Below the pieces are notes generated by a model, which searched no databases, was not told where the DNA came from, and saw only the letters and a program-made list of their open reading frames with translations. The position numbers and the translations under genes were made by a program. Shown here piece by piece: positions 15,999 to 27,121 of a stretch of DNA of 64,000 bases (position 1 is its first letter; every line of letters starts with the position of its first letter). Origin of the DNA: Nocardia anaemiae NBRC 100462. Lineage in GTDB: Bacteria; Actinomycetota; Actinomycetes; Mycobacteriales; Mycobacteriaceae. The stretch lies in NCBI RefSeq assembly GCF_001612725.1, contig NZ_BDAZ01000012.1, positions 1-64,000 on the forward strand. Reading direction: 5' to 3'.

Positions 15999-17474
15999 AT
16001 GGGGACGGTAGGTCAGGGCAAGTGGGATCTCGTCTTTCCGTCCGGAGCGCCCGAGCGCATCGGCGACATGTTCGCCACCGCCGTGGTCGCCGACGCGGTC
16101 CGCAGATATGACGCCGACCTCGCGCAACAGGTCGAAACCTGCCGGGACTGGCACCGTGCCTACCGCGATATCTTCCGCGCCATGACCGCCTTGGCCGCGA
16201 GTTCGCCCGCGGTCTCGGTGGGGATCGCGACCGACGGGTTGCGGGCGGCACGCCAGCTGCTGCGATTCGTGACCGGACACACCATCGCACCGCTGCACAG
16301 CGTCGACGTGGACGCGATCGCCACACCCGACGGACTCGGGACCGGCCGGATCGACGGGACCGCGAAGCCCGCGTCTCGGCTCGAAATTCCGTTCCGTGGA
16401 ACGCTATTGGCCGAGGAGGCGCTCTGGCAGCAGCTGACCGACTGGCGTCGCCGCGGCATTATCGAGCCCGCCTTCGCGGCGGCGGTCGAGCGGGTGATCG
16501 ATAATCCGGAGTGGTTGTCGCTACCCGGTTTCCGAGTAATCGTCACCGGGGCGGCGTCCGAACTCGGTCCGCTGCGTCCACTATCGCGATGGGGCGCCGA
16601 CATTCTCGCGATCGATTTGCCCGGACCGCGGCGGTGGCATGGGATTTCGGAGATCGCGAAAGCGGGAGCGGGCCGACTGCGCTATCCCGTCACGGCCGGG
16701 CCCGGCGCGGATATCACCAGGCAGTTCCCGGCATTGGTGCATTGGATACGCGCGCAGTTCGACCACGACGCTCGGCCGGTATTCGGCCTGTACGCGAGTG
16801 GCCCGGGACCGCAAGGGGTTCGGCTGGCCGCCGCGTTGGATCTCCTCGTCGAGGATCTGCTCGAGCACCGCGATGACGCTGCCGTCGCATACCTCGGTTC
16901 GCCGACCGACTGCTACGCCGTTCCCGAGGGCGTCATCGCGGATGCCCACGCCCGCCTGCGCGAGCACGGCCCGCACCTTTTGCGCGTGCTCACCGCATCA
17001 GCCCTCTACCGACCCAACTACCGCACCACGAATCCCGACCACCTCGGCGCGACCTGGAGCGTCGCCGACATACTGCTCCCAGCCCAGGGACCGAATCACG
17101 CGCTGGCCCAACGGCTGCTGCGCTGGCGCGCGATCATCGCGCACACCGCGGGCCGCACGGTCTCATGCGCCGTCGCACCACCCGCCAGCACGAAATCCCT
17201 GCGCGCCCAACGTTCCCTCGCCGCCTCCTACCGCGGCGCCCGCCACTTCGGTATCGAAGTCTTCGACCCCGACACCGCCCGAACCCTCTTGGCGGCCAAG
17301 CTCGTTGCCGACCTCTTCGCCCCACCGGAAACCCCCGCCGACACCAACCCCGAGGCCCTATTCGTGGCCGGTGCCGCCCACGGCGGCCTCTGGCGTCAGC
17401 CCTACGAGCCGACCTCAACCCTCCCGCTCGCGGCCCTTATCGGCCATATCCGCGGGCTCTTCGGCCGCCCCTGA
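15999..17474 (+). CDS. Unrecognised 491-residue protein with a Rossmann-like segment
   Basis: I do not recognise the family. The N-terminal ~150 residues are helical and charged. Residues ~181-205 (FRVIVTGAASELGPLRPL, then ADILAIDLPG) look like the first strand and turn of a nucleotide-binding Rossmann fold, though the glycine pattern is atypical. The C-terminal third has LLRWRAIIAHTAGRTVSCAVAPPAS and a short hydrophobic region. No signal peptide is seen. ATG at 15999 has a weak upstream purine run. From ~17000 codon usage shifts to C-ending, Pro/Thr-rich codons. It is convergent with the methyltransferase; a long inverted repeat separates them. Confidence 0.75.
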   Translation: MGTVGQGKWDLVFPSGAPERIGDMFATAVVADAVRRYDADLAQQVETCRDWHRAYRDIFRAMTALAASSPAVSVGIATDGLRAARQLLRFVTGHTIAPLHSVDVDAIATPDGLGTGRIDGTAKPASRLEIPFRGTLLAEEALWQQLTDWRRRGIIEPAFAAAVERVIDNPEWLSLPGFRVIVTGAASELGPLRPLSRWGADILAIDLPGPRRWHGISEIAKAGAGRLRYPVTAGPGADITRQFPALVHWIRAQFDHDARPVFGLYASGPGPQGVRLAAALDLLVEDLLEHRDDAAVAYLGSPTDCYAVPEGVIADAHARLREHGPHLLRVLTASALYRPNYRTTNPDHLGATWSVADILLPAQGPNHALAQRLLRWRAIIAHTAGRTVSCAVAPPASTKSLRAQRSLAASYRGARHFGIEVFDPDTARTLLAAKLVADLFAPPETPADTNPEALFVAGAAHGGLWRQPYEPTSTLPLAALIGHIRGLFGRP

Positions 17475-17629
17475 CGCCCCCGAGAAGCGAGCGTAGACAG
17501 ACGGCGCCACAGGTCGGGCGTAGTCAAATGGTCGTCCGAAACTCGACCACCAACCACCATTCGACTCCCCTCGACAAACCGCAGCCCAGCCACCCAACAG
17601 TCAGCGTGGCCATGGACGCCACCCCTTTT

Positions 17630-17696
17630 CAAGATCAGGTGGAAACTATGGCGGCATCGGTCGAGAAGCCACCGCCACCAGTGCCACCTGATCTTG
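17630..17696. terminator. Long inverted repeat between convergent genes
   Basis: CAAGATCAGGTGG (17630-17642) is exactly complementary to CCACCTGATCTTG (17684-17696). Inside the 41-nt loop, TGGCGG and CCGCCA can pair as a second stem. It lies between the ends of two convergent genes (17474 and 17699), so it probably acts as a bidirectional terminator. Confidence 0.6.
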
Positions 17697-17698
17697 AT

Positions 17699-18490
17699 CT
17701 AAGGCGCGACGGTGGCCCAGGGGACCGAGAGCACGCAGTCGCGCATGCGGCGGCGGTAGGTGCGGACTGGAAAACCCTCTTGGCGCAGGTACTCGGCCGC
17801 CGCGCGCCAGCGGACTCGGGGGCCGAAGGGGGCGAGTGGGGCGGCACGGGCCCATGCGCGGTCAGCGGCTGACAAAAGCGCGTGGATCGGTTCGCCGGGA
17901 ATGTTGCGGTGGATCAACACTTTCGGCAGGCGCTCGGCGATATCGGACGGACGCTCGACCGTGAACGGATCCCAGGCCAGGGTGAGCGAGCGCGGCCCGG
18001 ATCGATCCAACAGCACCCATGCACACCGTCTGCCCAGCTCATCGCAGGTGCCGTCGACGAGTAAACCGGCCGGATCCATTCCGGACACAATGGTGGCCCA
18101 GGCATCGGGTACAGCGGACTCCGGATATTGCCGCAGCACGTTGAACGCGCGCACCAGCACCGGCCGCAGTCCAGCTAATTCGAAACCGCCGCGGGCGAAG
18201 GTGACGCCGTCGCGACCGGGCACCACCCGTTCCGGATCGATTTCCAGTCCGACCACCCGCACATCCGCCCGGACCGTGCGCAGTCGACCAGCCAACTCGA
18301 GCGTGGTCCACGGACTCGCCCCGTAGCCCAGGTCGACGACCAGTGGATCGGCCGCATCGCGCAGTCGGCCGGTGACCAGCTCGTCGTGGATCAGCCAGCG
18401 GTCGCTGCGTCGCAATCGGTTGACACCGGTGGTGCCTCTGGTGATGGTGCCGACCGGTCTCAGCGGGTCGGGTTTTGCTCTTCCAGCCAC
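17699..18490 (-). CDS. SAM-dependent methyltransferase-like protein
   Basis: 263-residue protein with a methyltransferase motif I (LVVDLGYGASPWTTLELAGRL), an acidic loop (VVGLEIDPERV) and a conserved FNVLRQYPESAVPDAW segment. The C-terminus ends RMRDCVLSVPWATVAP. GYGASP replaces the usual GCGxG, so cofactor binding should be checked. The GTG at 18490 lies inside the 3' end of the upstream DUF2505 gene (31-bp overlap), indicating coupling. This matches the conserved order around Rv0481c/murB in related genomes only in part. Substrate unknown. Confidence 0.72.
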   Translation of the reverse strand: MAGRAKPDPLRPVGTITRGTTGVNRLRRSDRWLIHDELVTGRLRDAADPLVVDLGYGASPWTTLELAGRLRTVRADVRVVGLEIDPERVVPGRDGVTFARGGFELAGLRPVLVRAFNVLRQYPESAVPDAWATIVSGMDPAGLLVDGTCDELGRRCAWVLLDRSGPRSLTLAWDPFTVERPSDIAERLPKVLIHRNIPGEPIHALLSAADRAWARAAPLAPFGPRVRWRAAAEYLRQEGFPVRTYRRRMRDCVLSVPWATVAP

Positions 18491-18981
18491 TTCACGGTCT
18501 GCTCGGCCTCGGCGCGGAACAGGTCGACCAGGTTGACCAGCATCAGCTGTTCGAGTCGCGGGCCGACCATCGGAATGAATACCTTGGCCTCGGAGGAGAA
18601 CCGCATGGTGCAGCCGGTATCGGTGGGGAACAGGCGAATGGTGCCGCCGAGGCTGCCCGGCCCGGCCGGAATGGATGCCGAGAACTTGCCGACGGATTCG
18701 TTCTCGTCGAACGGCCCCCAGCTCTCCTTGCGGGTGATGACCATGTCCTTGCGCATGACGGTCTGCGCGATCTCCGGCAGCATGTCGCGCGGCAGGATGT
18801 GGTTGAGCACGATGTCGATACCGGAGTCGCTGACATCGAGGCCGGCGACTTCATTGCCGGGCGCTAGTTTCGACATCTCCGCGCACCGGTCTTCCCAGTA
18901 CTCCCGGGTCGACAGCGCCGCGTAAAGCTCCTTGGTGGTGTGCAGCGGGAAGCGGGCTGAATAGTCCAGTCGGCGAGCCAT
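18460..18981 (-). CDS. DUF2505 protein (Rv0481c-like), SRPBCC fold
   Basis: 173-residue protein of the DUF2505 family, a START/SRPBCC-like hydrophobic-ligand-binding fold of unknown function. It starts MARRLDYSARFPLHTTKELY and carries EYWEDRCAEM and the C-terminal helix LVNLVDLFRAEAEQTVKWLEEQ typical of the family. A TAACGT hexamer (bottom strand, 18990-18995) ends 8 nt before the ATG, suggesting leaderless transcription. A second DUF2505 gene lies at 19283-19768; the pair shares SARF/TARY starts, EYWEDR/QYWKDR and the terminal helix, so they look like a duplication. Confidence 0.82.
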   Translation of the reverse strand: MARRLDYSARFPLHTTKELYAALSTREYWEDRCAEMSKLAPGNEVAGLDVSDSGIDIVLNHILPRDMLPEIAQTVMRKDMVITRKESWGPFDENESVGKFSASIPAGPGSLGGTIRLFPTDTGCTMRFSSEAKVFIPMVGPRLEQLMLVNLVDLFRAEAEQTVKWLEEQNPTR

Positions 18982-19102
18982 GTGGGGTTACGTTACCGGG
19001 ACCGGCGGCCGCCGCATCGCTCGGCGTTGGGTCTGGGGATTCGCCACAATCTCCACACCCATGCCACGCGGAATCCGCACATCGTCCGGACAGAATCGCA
19101 GT

Positions 19103-19293
19103 ATGAACAGGACGTGGGAGGCGTGGGGCGGGGTGATCACGGCGACGATCGCGGCATTTCCGCTTGCCGTTGCCCTCGCGTGGCGGCCGATGTCCTCGTC
19201 AACGCGATCGGAGCCATGCTCGCCGGACTTGCGTCGAAACGCTGGTGGCTGTCGAGCTCACCAGAGGTCATGCCGACCAAGCTCAGTGCTTAG
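19103..19293 (+). pseudogene. Possible frameshifted small membrane protein
   Basis: Starting at ATG 19103, 6 nt after a CAGAAT hexamer (19091-19096), the frame reads MNRTWEAWGGVITATIAAF then a hydrophobic helix LAVALA. Around 19180 a one-base change of frame would continue it as AADVLVNAIGAMLAGLASKR and end at TAG 19293. Restoring a single G in CTCGCGTGGCGG joins the two halves into a ~63-residue membrane-like peptide. It is either a decayed gene or a sequencing indel. Its end overlaps the convergent DUF2505 gene by 11 bp. Confidence 0.35.
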
Positions 19294-19768
19294 CGAGCCA
19301 GTTGTTCGTGAACTCTTCCTCGTTCGTCAGCAACTCGGTCAACCGCTCCGCGATGGCGGCCTCGATCTTCCCGCCGAACAGCGGAATCTTCACCTCGATG
19401 GTGCCCTTGGTCTGGGCGACCGAACCGGAGCCGTCGGCCGTGAGCTCAATGGTGCCGCGCACCTCGGCGGGCGCACCCTCGACCCGTGCGGTGAAGGTGG
19501 CCGAATCGCCGGTCCAGGTCTCGGTGCGCGGGATGATCAGATCGCCGGGCCGTACCGCGGTGATCGCGGCTGGCAGCAGCTCGGCCGCGATGACCTGCAC
19601 CATCTCGACCTTGACCTGGTCGCCGTTGACGGTGACCGAATCCAGCCGGGCATTTTCGCCACCCACCTCGGCGATGCGGTCCTTCCAATACTGCTCATCG
19701 GCGAAGGCCGCGCGTACGGCGGCGACCGGATGCGAGTAGCGAGCCGTGTACGCCAGGGGTGTAGCCAT
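19283..19768 (-). CDS. DUF2505 protein, second copy
   Basis: 161-residue DUF2505/SRPBCC-type protein ([18 protein letters not shown]..., [35 protein letters not shown]). It is paralogous to 18460-18981. The proteins probably bind a hydrophobic ligand; no enzymatic motif is visible. The ATG is 8 nt from a bottom-strand TAGCCT (19777-19782) that overlaps the -10 of the divergent murB gene, so the two genes share a promoter core. Expression may thus be tied to peptidoglycan synthesis, an inference. Confidence 0.82.
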   Translation of the reverse strand: MATPLAYTARYSHPVAAVRAAFADEQYWKDRIAEVGGENARLDSVTVNGDQVKVEMVQVIAAELLPAAITAVRPGDLIIPRTETWTGDSATFTARVEGAPAEVRGTIELTADGSGSVAQTKGTIEVKIPLFGGKIEAAIAERLTELLTNEEEFTNNWLAKH

Positions 19769-19776
19769 GGTCGAAC

Positions 19777-19786
19777 AGGCTACCGT
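19777..19786. promoter_or_regulatory. Overlapping divergent -10 elements for murB and DUF2505
   Basis: The 10-bp stretch AGGCTACCGT contains TACCGT on the top strand (19781-19786), 7 nt before the murB GTG, and TAGCCT on the bottom strand (19777-19782), 8 nt before the DUF2505 ATG. The central TA is shared. This is the symmetry known from bidirectional bacterial promoters; both transcripts would be leaderless. Confidence 0.6.
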
Positions 19787-19793
19787 CTGGGGC

Positions 19794-20900
19794 GTGCGAA
19801 CTTCACGGGTGGTGTCGGCGGACCAGCTGCGCGAGCTGCTGGTCGATAGCGGTGCGCGGCTGCGCGAGTCGGTTCGGCTGGCCGAGCTGACCACATTGCG
19901 GGTCGGCGGTCCGGCCACGGTCGCGGAGTGTGCGACGACCGATGCGTTGGTCGCGACGGTCCGGACGCTGGACGCCGCTGGCATTCCACTACTACTGCTC
20001 GCGGGCGGATCCAATCTGCTCATCGGTGACGACGGCTTCGACGGTGTCGTGGTCAGGGTCTGCAACGAGGCGGTCGAGATCGGCTCGAACGGCGTGGTCG
20101 CCGAGGCCGGGGCGAACTGGGACACGGTGGTCGCGGCCACGATCGAGGCCGGTCTCGGCGGCCTGGAATGCCTGTCGGGCATACCAGGGTCGGCCGGTGC
20201 GACGCCGGTACAGAATGTCGGCGCGTACGGCGTGGAGGTCGAGAGCCTGTTGCGCCAGGTGCGGCTGCTGGAACGGGCCAGCGGCGAAATCCGCTGGGTC
20301 GAACCGGCCGAACTCGGCTTCGGCTACCGCACCAGCGCACTCAAGCATCGCGATACCGCCGTCGTGCTCGCGGTGGACTTCGCACTCAATCCCGACGGTT
20401 CGAGCGCACCACTGCGCTACGGCGAACTCGCGCACGCACTCGGCGCCGGCAACGGTGACTCACGTCCGGCCGATCAGGTCCGGGCGGCGGTGCTGAAGCT
20501 GCGCGCTGGCAAGGGCATGGTGCTCGATCCGGCCGATAACGACACCTGGAGCGCGGGCTCGTTCTTCACCAATCCGGTCGTCGCGAACCATCGTGTCGAG
20601 GAAGTGAAGGCTGCGATCATCGCTCATGTGGGCGATGTCACGATCCCGATCTATCCCGCGCCCGACGGCGTGAAATTCTCCGCGGGCTGGCTCATCGAGC
20701 GAGCGGGTTTCGCCAAGGGATTTCCGGGTCCGGATGCCCCGGCCCGGCTGTCCACGAAACATACGCTGGCCTTGACCAACCGCGGCAGCGCGACCGCCGC
20801 CGATCTGGTCGCACTGGCCCGCACGGTCCGCGACGGTGTCGCCGAGCGATTCGGTATCCGACTGGAACCAGAGCCGGTACCCATCGGGGTGGATCTCTAA
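19794..20900 (+). CDS. murB: UDP-N-acetylenolpyruvoylglucosamine reductase MurB
   Basis: 368-residue FAD enzyme that reduces UDP-GlcNAc-enolpyruvate to UDP-MurNAc in peptidoglycan synthesis. The FAD-binding domain shows TTLRVGGPA and [39 protein letters not shown] and the catalytic serine region [12 protein letters not shown], plus the closing [10 protein letters not shown], mark a type I MurB. The GTG at 19794 is chosen because TACCGT is 7 nt upstream (leaderless) and the length equals that of Rv0482; an ATG at 19767 would lie upstream of the promoter. It is followed after 68 bp by the L,D-transpeptidase gene. Confidence 0.95.
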   Translation: MRTSRVVSADQLRELLVDSGARLRESVRLAELTTLRVGGPATVAECATTDALVATVRTLDAAGIPLLLLAGGSNLLIGDDGFDGVVVRVCNEAVEIGSNGVVAEAGANWDTVVAATIEAGLGGLECLSGIPGSAGATPVQNVGAYGVEVESLLRQVRLLERASGEIRWVEPAELGFGYRTSALKHRDTAVVLAVDFALNPDGSSAPLRYGELAHALGAGNGDSRPADQVRAAVLKLRAGKGMVLDPADNDTWSAGSFFTNPVVANHRVEEVKAAIIAHVGDVTIPIYPAPDGVKFSAGWLIERAGFAKGFPGPDAPARLSTKHTLALTNRGSATAADLVALARTVRDGVAERFGIRLEPEPVPIGVDL

Positions 20901-20968
20901 ACGAGTGAAACGGACACCACACTCTTCGCGGGCCGGACACCCGGTTTTCGCCGCGTAAATTCGATGAA

Positions 20969-22210
20969 GTGAGTCATCGTCCAGTCATCCACAGACCGGC
21001 CGCCGCCGTCTCCGCCGTGCTGCTCGTGGTAGTCGCGCTGGTGGCCGGATGCACGTCCGACAAAGGCGGAAAGACCGACTCCGCCAAAGAAAACCCCGTC
21101 GCCAAGGTCACGCTGACACCTGCCGCCGACGCCAAGAACGTCAATCCGACCGCACCGATCTCGGTCACCGTCACCGACGGCGCCATCGATCAGATCGCGT
21201 TGACCAACGCCAACGGCAAGCAGGTCGCGGGCGAACTCGCCGCGGACAAGCACAGCTACAAGATCACCGAAGCGCTCGGCTACGACGCCAAGTACACCTG
21301 GTCCGGCACCGCGGTCGGCGTCGACAACAAGCCGGTCCCGATCGGGGGCGCCTTCACCACCCTCGCACCGAAGAACACCTTCCCCGCGACGCTCAATATC
21401 GCCGATAACCAGGAAGTCGGCATCGCCGCGCCGATCATCTTGCAGTTCAAGGGATCTGTGCAGAACAAGGCCGCGGTGGAGAAGGCGCTCACCGTCACCA
21501 CGAACCCGCCGACCGAGGGCGCCTGGGCCTGGTTCCCGGACGACAACGGCGGCTCGCGCGTGCACTGGCGGCCGAAGGACTACTGGGTGCCCGGCACCAC
21601 CGTGCACGTCGCGGCCAAGCTCTACGGTCTGGATCTCGGCGGTGGAAACTACGGATATACCGATCTCACTTCGGATTTCCGGATCGGCCGCAGCCAGATC
21701 GTCAAGGCCAACGCACCGAGCCATCGCATGCAGGTCGTGCGCGACGGACAGGTCGTCTTCGATTTCCCGGTCAGCTATGGCGAGGGCAATGAGGCGCGCA
21801 ATGTCACGCGTTCCGGTGTGCACGTCGTCACCGAGAAGTACGAAGACTTCATGATGTCGAATCCGCCGTTCTACACCAACGTTCGCGAACGCTGGGCCGT
21901 ACGCATCTCGAATAACGGCGAATTCATCCACGCCAACCCGCAATCCCTTTCGGCACAGGGCTCTTCGAATGTCACCAACGGCTGCATCAACCTGTCGCCG
22001 ACCGACGCGCAGGCATACTTCCCGACCGCGCTCTACGGCGACCCGGTCGAGGTGATCGGCACATCGATCGCACTGTCGGCCGCCGACGGCGATCTCTACG
22101 ACTGGACCATCGACTGGAATTCCTGGACCGGGCTGTCCGCATTGCAGGGCGAGCCCAAGAATCCGGTGTCCGCGACCCCGGTGCCGCCGCTGCCCGCCGG
22201 TGGTCGCTGA
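20969..22210 (+). CDS. lprQ: L,D-transpeptidase lipoprotein (LprQ / LdtMt5-like)
   Basis: 413-residue exported lipoprotein that forms 3-3 crosslinks in peptidoglycan. The signal peptide (AAAVSAVLLVVVALVAGC) ends in a lipobox with Cys28. Two Ig-like domains follow (residues ~45-250), then a YkuD catalytic domain with FIHANPQ and the nucleophile motif SNVTNGCINLS. The C-terminal extension is Trp/Pro-rich (DWTIDWNSWTG, PVPPLPAGGR), as in LdtMt5. TAAATT (20956-20961) ends 7 nt before the GTG, indicating a leaderless mRNA. It neighbours murB as Rv0483 does. Confidence 0.93.
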   Translation: MSHRPVIHRPAAAVSAVLLVVVALVAGCTSDKGGKTDSAKENPVAKVTLTPAADAKNVNPTAPISVTVTDGAIDQIALTNANGKQVAGELAADKHSYKITEALGYDAKYTWSGTAVGVDNKPVPIGGAFTTLAPKNTFPATLNIADNQEVGIAAPIILQFKGSVQNKAAVEKALTVTTNPPTEGAWAWFPDDNGGSRVHWRPKDYWVPGTTVHVAAKLYGLDLGGGNYGYTDLTSDFRIGRSQIVKANAPSHRMQVVRDGQVVFDFPVSYGEGNEARNVTRSGVHVVTEKYEDFMMSNPPFYTNVRERWAVRISNNGEFIHANPQSLSAQGSSNVTNGCINLSPTDAQAYFPTALYGDPVEVIGTSIALSAADGDLYDWTIDWNSWTGLSALQGEPKNPVSATPVPPLPAGGR

Positions 22211-22248
22211 GCTAGGCAAACCCGGCGTGACATGCGACGATCGGTCAG

Positions 22249-22683
22249 GTGACCAGTAGACCCGCCACGGAGGACAACCTGCGCGAGCTCGCGCGCCTGC
22301 GTCGCATCCGCGACCGGATCGACCGGGAGTACGCGCAGCCGCTCGACGTCGAGCGGCTGGCGCGGGACGAGCACATATCGGCCGGTCACCTGAGCCGTCA
22401 GTTCAAGCTGGCCTACGGCGAGTCGCCGTACTCCTACCTGATGACGCGGCGCATCGAGCGCGCGATGTCGCTACTGCGGCGTGGCGATCTCAGCGTCACC
22501 GAGGTCTGTTTCGCGGTCGGCTGCCAGTCATTGGGCACCTTCAGCACTCGGTTCACCGAGTTGGTCGGAATGCCGCCCAGCGCCTACCGGGAGCAGGCCG
22601 AGCACGCCACGGTGGATCTGCCGACGCTGATCGTGAAACGGGTGACCAGACCGATCAGGAATCGAGAAGCGCGGGTCACCTAG
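22249..22683 (+). CDS. AraC-family transcriptional regulator (DNA-binding domain only)
   Basis: 144-residue regulator consisting essentially of the AraC double-HTH: first HTH DVERLARDEHISAGHLSRQFK, second LSVTEVCFAVGCQSLGTFSTRFTELVG, ending MPPSAYR. No effector-binding domain is present, so it may respond through a partner or its own level. GACGAT (22236-22241) lies 7 nt before the GTG (leaderless layout). It is followed 20 bp later by a VOC protein and then a UvrA-like ATPase, a regulator-VOC-UvrA-like grouping I recall from other actinomycetes, probably linked to drug tolerance. Confidence 0.87.
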   Translation: MTSRPATEDNLRELARLRRIRDRIDREYAQPLDVERLARDEHISAGHLSRQFKLAYGESPYSYLMTRRIERAMSLLRRGDLSVTEVCFAVGCQSLGTFSTRFTELVGMPPSAYREQAEHATVDLPTLIVKRVTRPIRNREARVT

Positions 22684-22703
22684 CAGCAATTAGCGTGAAA
22701 GCC

Positions 22704-23114
<411 letters not shown>

Positions 23115-23297
23115 GAATCGCAGCACCGTCTCGACACCGGTGGCGACCGCTGGTCACCGGCGTCGAGCCGGGCAATTGCCACGACCACCGCCGCAGAAGT
23201 AACCGAAACGCACTGCTCGAAGCTGATTAGATCGAGCTAGTCGACTCCGACGGAGACCGCGCATGCGGCCCGCGCAACCAGATGGAGAACCGAGCAG

Positions 23298-25673
<2,376 letters not shown>

Positions 25674-25679
25674 CGAAAA

Positions 25680-25712
25680 TCGCCCCCGCTCGGACGAACC
25701 GTGCGGGGGCGA
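25680..25712. terminator. Hairpin terminator between UvrA-like gene and mscL
   Basis: TCGCCCCCGC (25680-25689) pairs with GCGGGGGCGA (25703-25712) around a 13-nt loop, followed by AATGCG without a U-run. It sits between convergent genes and can serve both. Confidence 0.75.
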
Positions 25713-25724
25713 AATGCGTGGCGA

Positions 25725-26171
25725 TTACCGCGCATTCTCCTTGACGAGCGCACCGTCCGCACCGAACGATTCGGCATCGACGATCGAATCCTTCTGCTGC
25801 TTGGCGAGCAGATCGCGAATCTCGATGAGCAATTCGATTTCGGACGGCTCGGCCACCTTGGCGGTGCCGAAGCGGTTCTTCAGTGTCTTCATCGGCACCA
25901 TCAGCACGAAGTACAGCACCGCTGCGACCAGCACGAAATCGATGAGTGCGGTGATGATCGGCCCGATCGCGATGAAGGTGGCCGGTTTACCGGAGACCAG
26001 CTGAACGCCGAGTCCCAGCTCATTGGTCTTACCGAATACCGCGAGCAGCGGGTTGATGATTCCCTTTGTCACCGCTGTCACCACCGCGGTGAACGCGGTA
26101 CCCATGACCACCGCGACAGCGAGATCGATAACGTTGCCGCGCATCACGAAATCTTTGAAACCCTTGAGCAT
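25725..26171 (-). CDS. mscL: Large-conductance mechanosensitive channel MscL
   Basis: 148-residue homopentameric channel that opens under membrane tension to release osmolytes. N-terminal amphipathic helix MLKGFKDFVMRGNVIDLAVAVV, the TM1 pore helix, a periplasmic loop (LGVQLVSGKPATFI), TM2 (ITALIDFVLVAAVLYFVLM) and a charged C-terminal helix (SEIELLIEIRDLLAKQ) are all visible and match the family length. The ATG at 26171 starts directly at the conserved MLKGF. Monocistronic; convergent with the UvrA-like gene. Confidence 0.95.
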   Translation of the reverse strand: MLKGFKDFVMRGNVIDLAVAVVMGTAFTAVVTAVTKGIINPLLAVFGKTNELGLGVQLVSGKPATFIAIGPIITALIDFVLVAAVLYFVLMVPMKTLKNRFGTAKVAEPSEIELLIEIRDLLAKQQKDSIVDAESFGADGALVKENAR

Positions 26172-26296
26172 GAGCCGAGCTACTCCAATCCGGTCTAAAC
26201 GCGTTTCAAGCACCCGATGCTAACGTTCGCGCCAAGGATGAGCGAATTTTCAGCAATCGAGAAACGTTCGATTCGGATGGAGTATCGCCGATTACG

Positions 26297-27031
26297 TCAG
26301 CCGCGGCGAGCGAAGCGTCCCGGACCGGCCTGGTCACGCGGCTTGACGATAATCTGGTCCAGATTCACATGTGACGGTCGCGACGCCACGAACCCGATGA
26401 TCTCCGCGATATCCTGCGCCACCAGCGGATCGATGCCCTCGTACACCTTGGCCGCACGTTCCTCGTCCCCGGCGAATCGCACCAGCGAGAACTCCGTTTC
26501 GACTGCGCCGGGGGCGATTTCGGTGAGCCGCACCGGCTGGCCGAGCAATTCGCCGCGCAATGTTCGGTGCAGTACGGCCTGTGCGTGCTTGGCCGAGGTG
26601 TAGCCGGACCCGTTGTCGTAGGCCTCGAAGGCGGCGACCGAGGTGATGGTGACGATGAGCCCGTCACCCGACGCGATCAGCTTCGGCAGCAAGGCCTTGG
26701 TCACTCGCAGCGTGCCGAGCACATTGGTTTCCCACATCCAGCGCCAGTCGTCCAGATCCGCCTCGGCCACGGGGGCCAGCCCCTTCGCCCCACCCGCGTT
26801 GTTGACGAGCACATCGGCGTTCTCGACCGCATCGGTGAACGCGCGCACGGAATCTTCCGAGGTCACATCGAGTTCTAGTGCGGTACCGCCGATTTCGTCG
26901 GCGAGGCGCCGCAGCCGATCGAGCCTTCGCGCGCCGACGATCACGTGATAGCCCTGTTTGGCGAGCTCCCTGGCGGTGGCCTCGCCGATTCCCGAGCTGG
27001 CTCCGGTCACGACGGCAGTGCGAATGCTCAT
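26297..27031 (-). CDS. Short-chain dehydrogenase/reductase (Rv0484c-like)
   Basis: 244-residue classical SDR. The cofactor motif TAVVTGASSGIGEATA (TGxxxGxG), the arginines after strand 2 (GARRLDRLRRL, NADP(H) preference), NNAG, the catalytic Ser-Tyr-Lys (ITSVAAFE and the YTSAKHA motif) and PGAVETEF are all present. The physiological substrate is unknown. The ATG at 27031 is 7 nt from a bottom-strand TAGGAT (27039-27044), so the transcript is probably leaderless. Divergent from the hydrolase gene at 27122, as in the Rv0484c neighbourhood. Confidence 0.9.
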   Translation of the reverse strand: MSIRTAVVTGASSGIGEATARELAKQGYHVIVGARRLDRLRRLADEIGGTALELDVTSEDSVRAFTDAVENADVLVNNAGGAKGLAPVAEADLDDWRWMWETNVLGTLRVTKALLPKLIASGDGLIVTITSVAAFEAYDNGSGYTSAKHAQAVLHRTLRGELLGQPVRLTEIAPGAVETEFSLVRFAGDEERAAKVYEGIDPLVAQDIAEIIGFVASRPSHVNLDQIIVKPRDQAGPGRFARRG

Positions 27032-27121
27032 GGATCCGATCCTAAGTGCAGGTGGTTTGCTGGTGAGTCCGGCAGTTGCCCGGATCACCGCATCGGACCG
27101 GCCGCCGTTAGCCTCGGTGAC

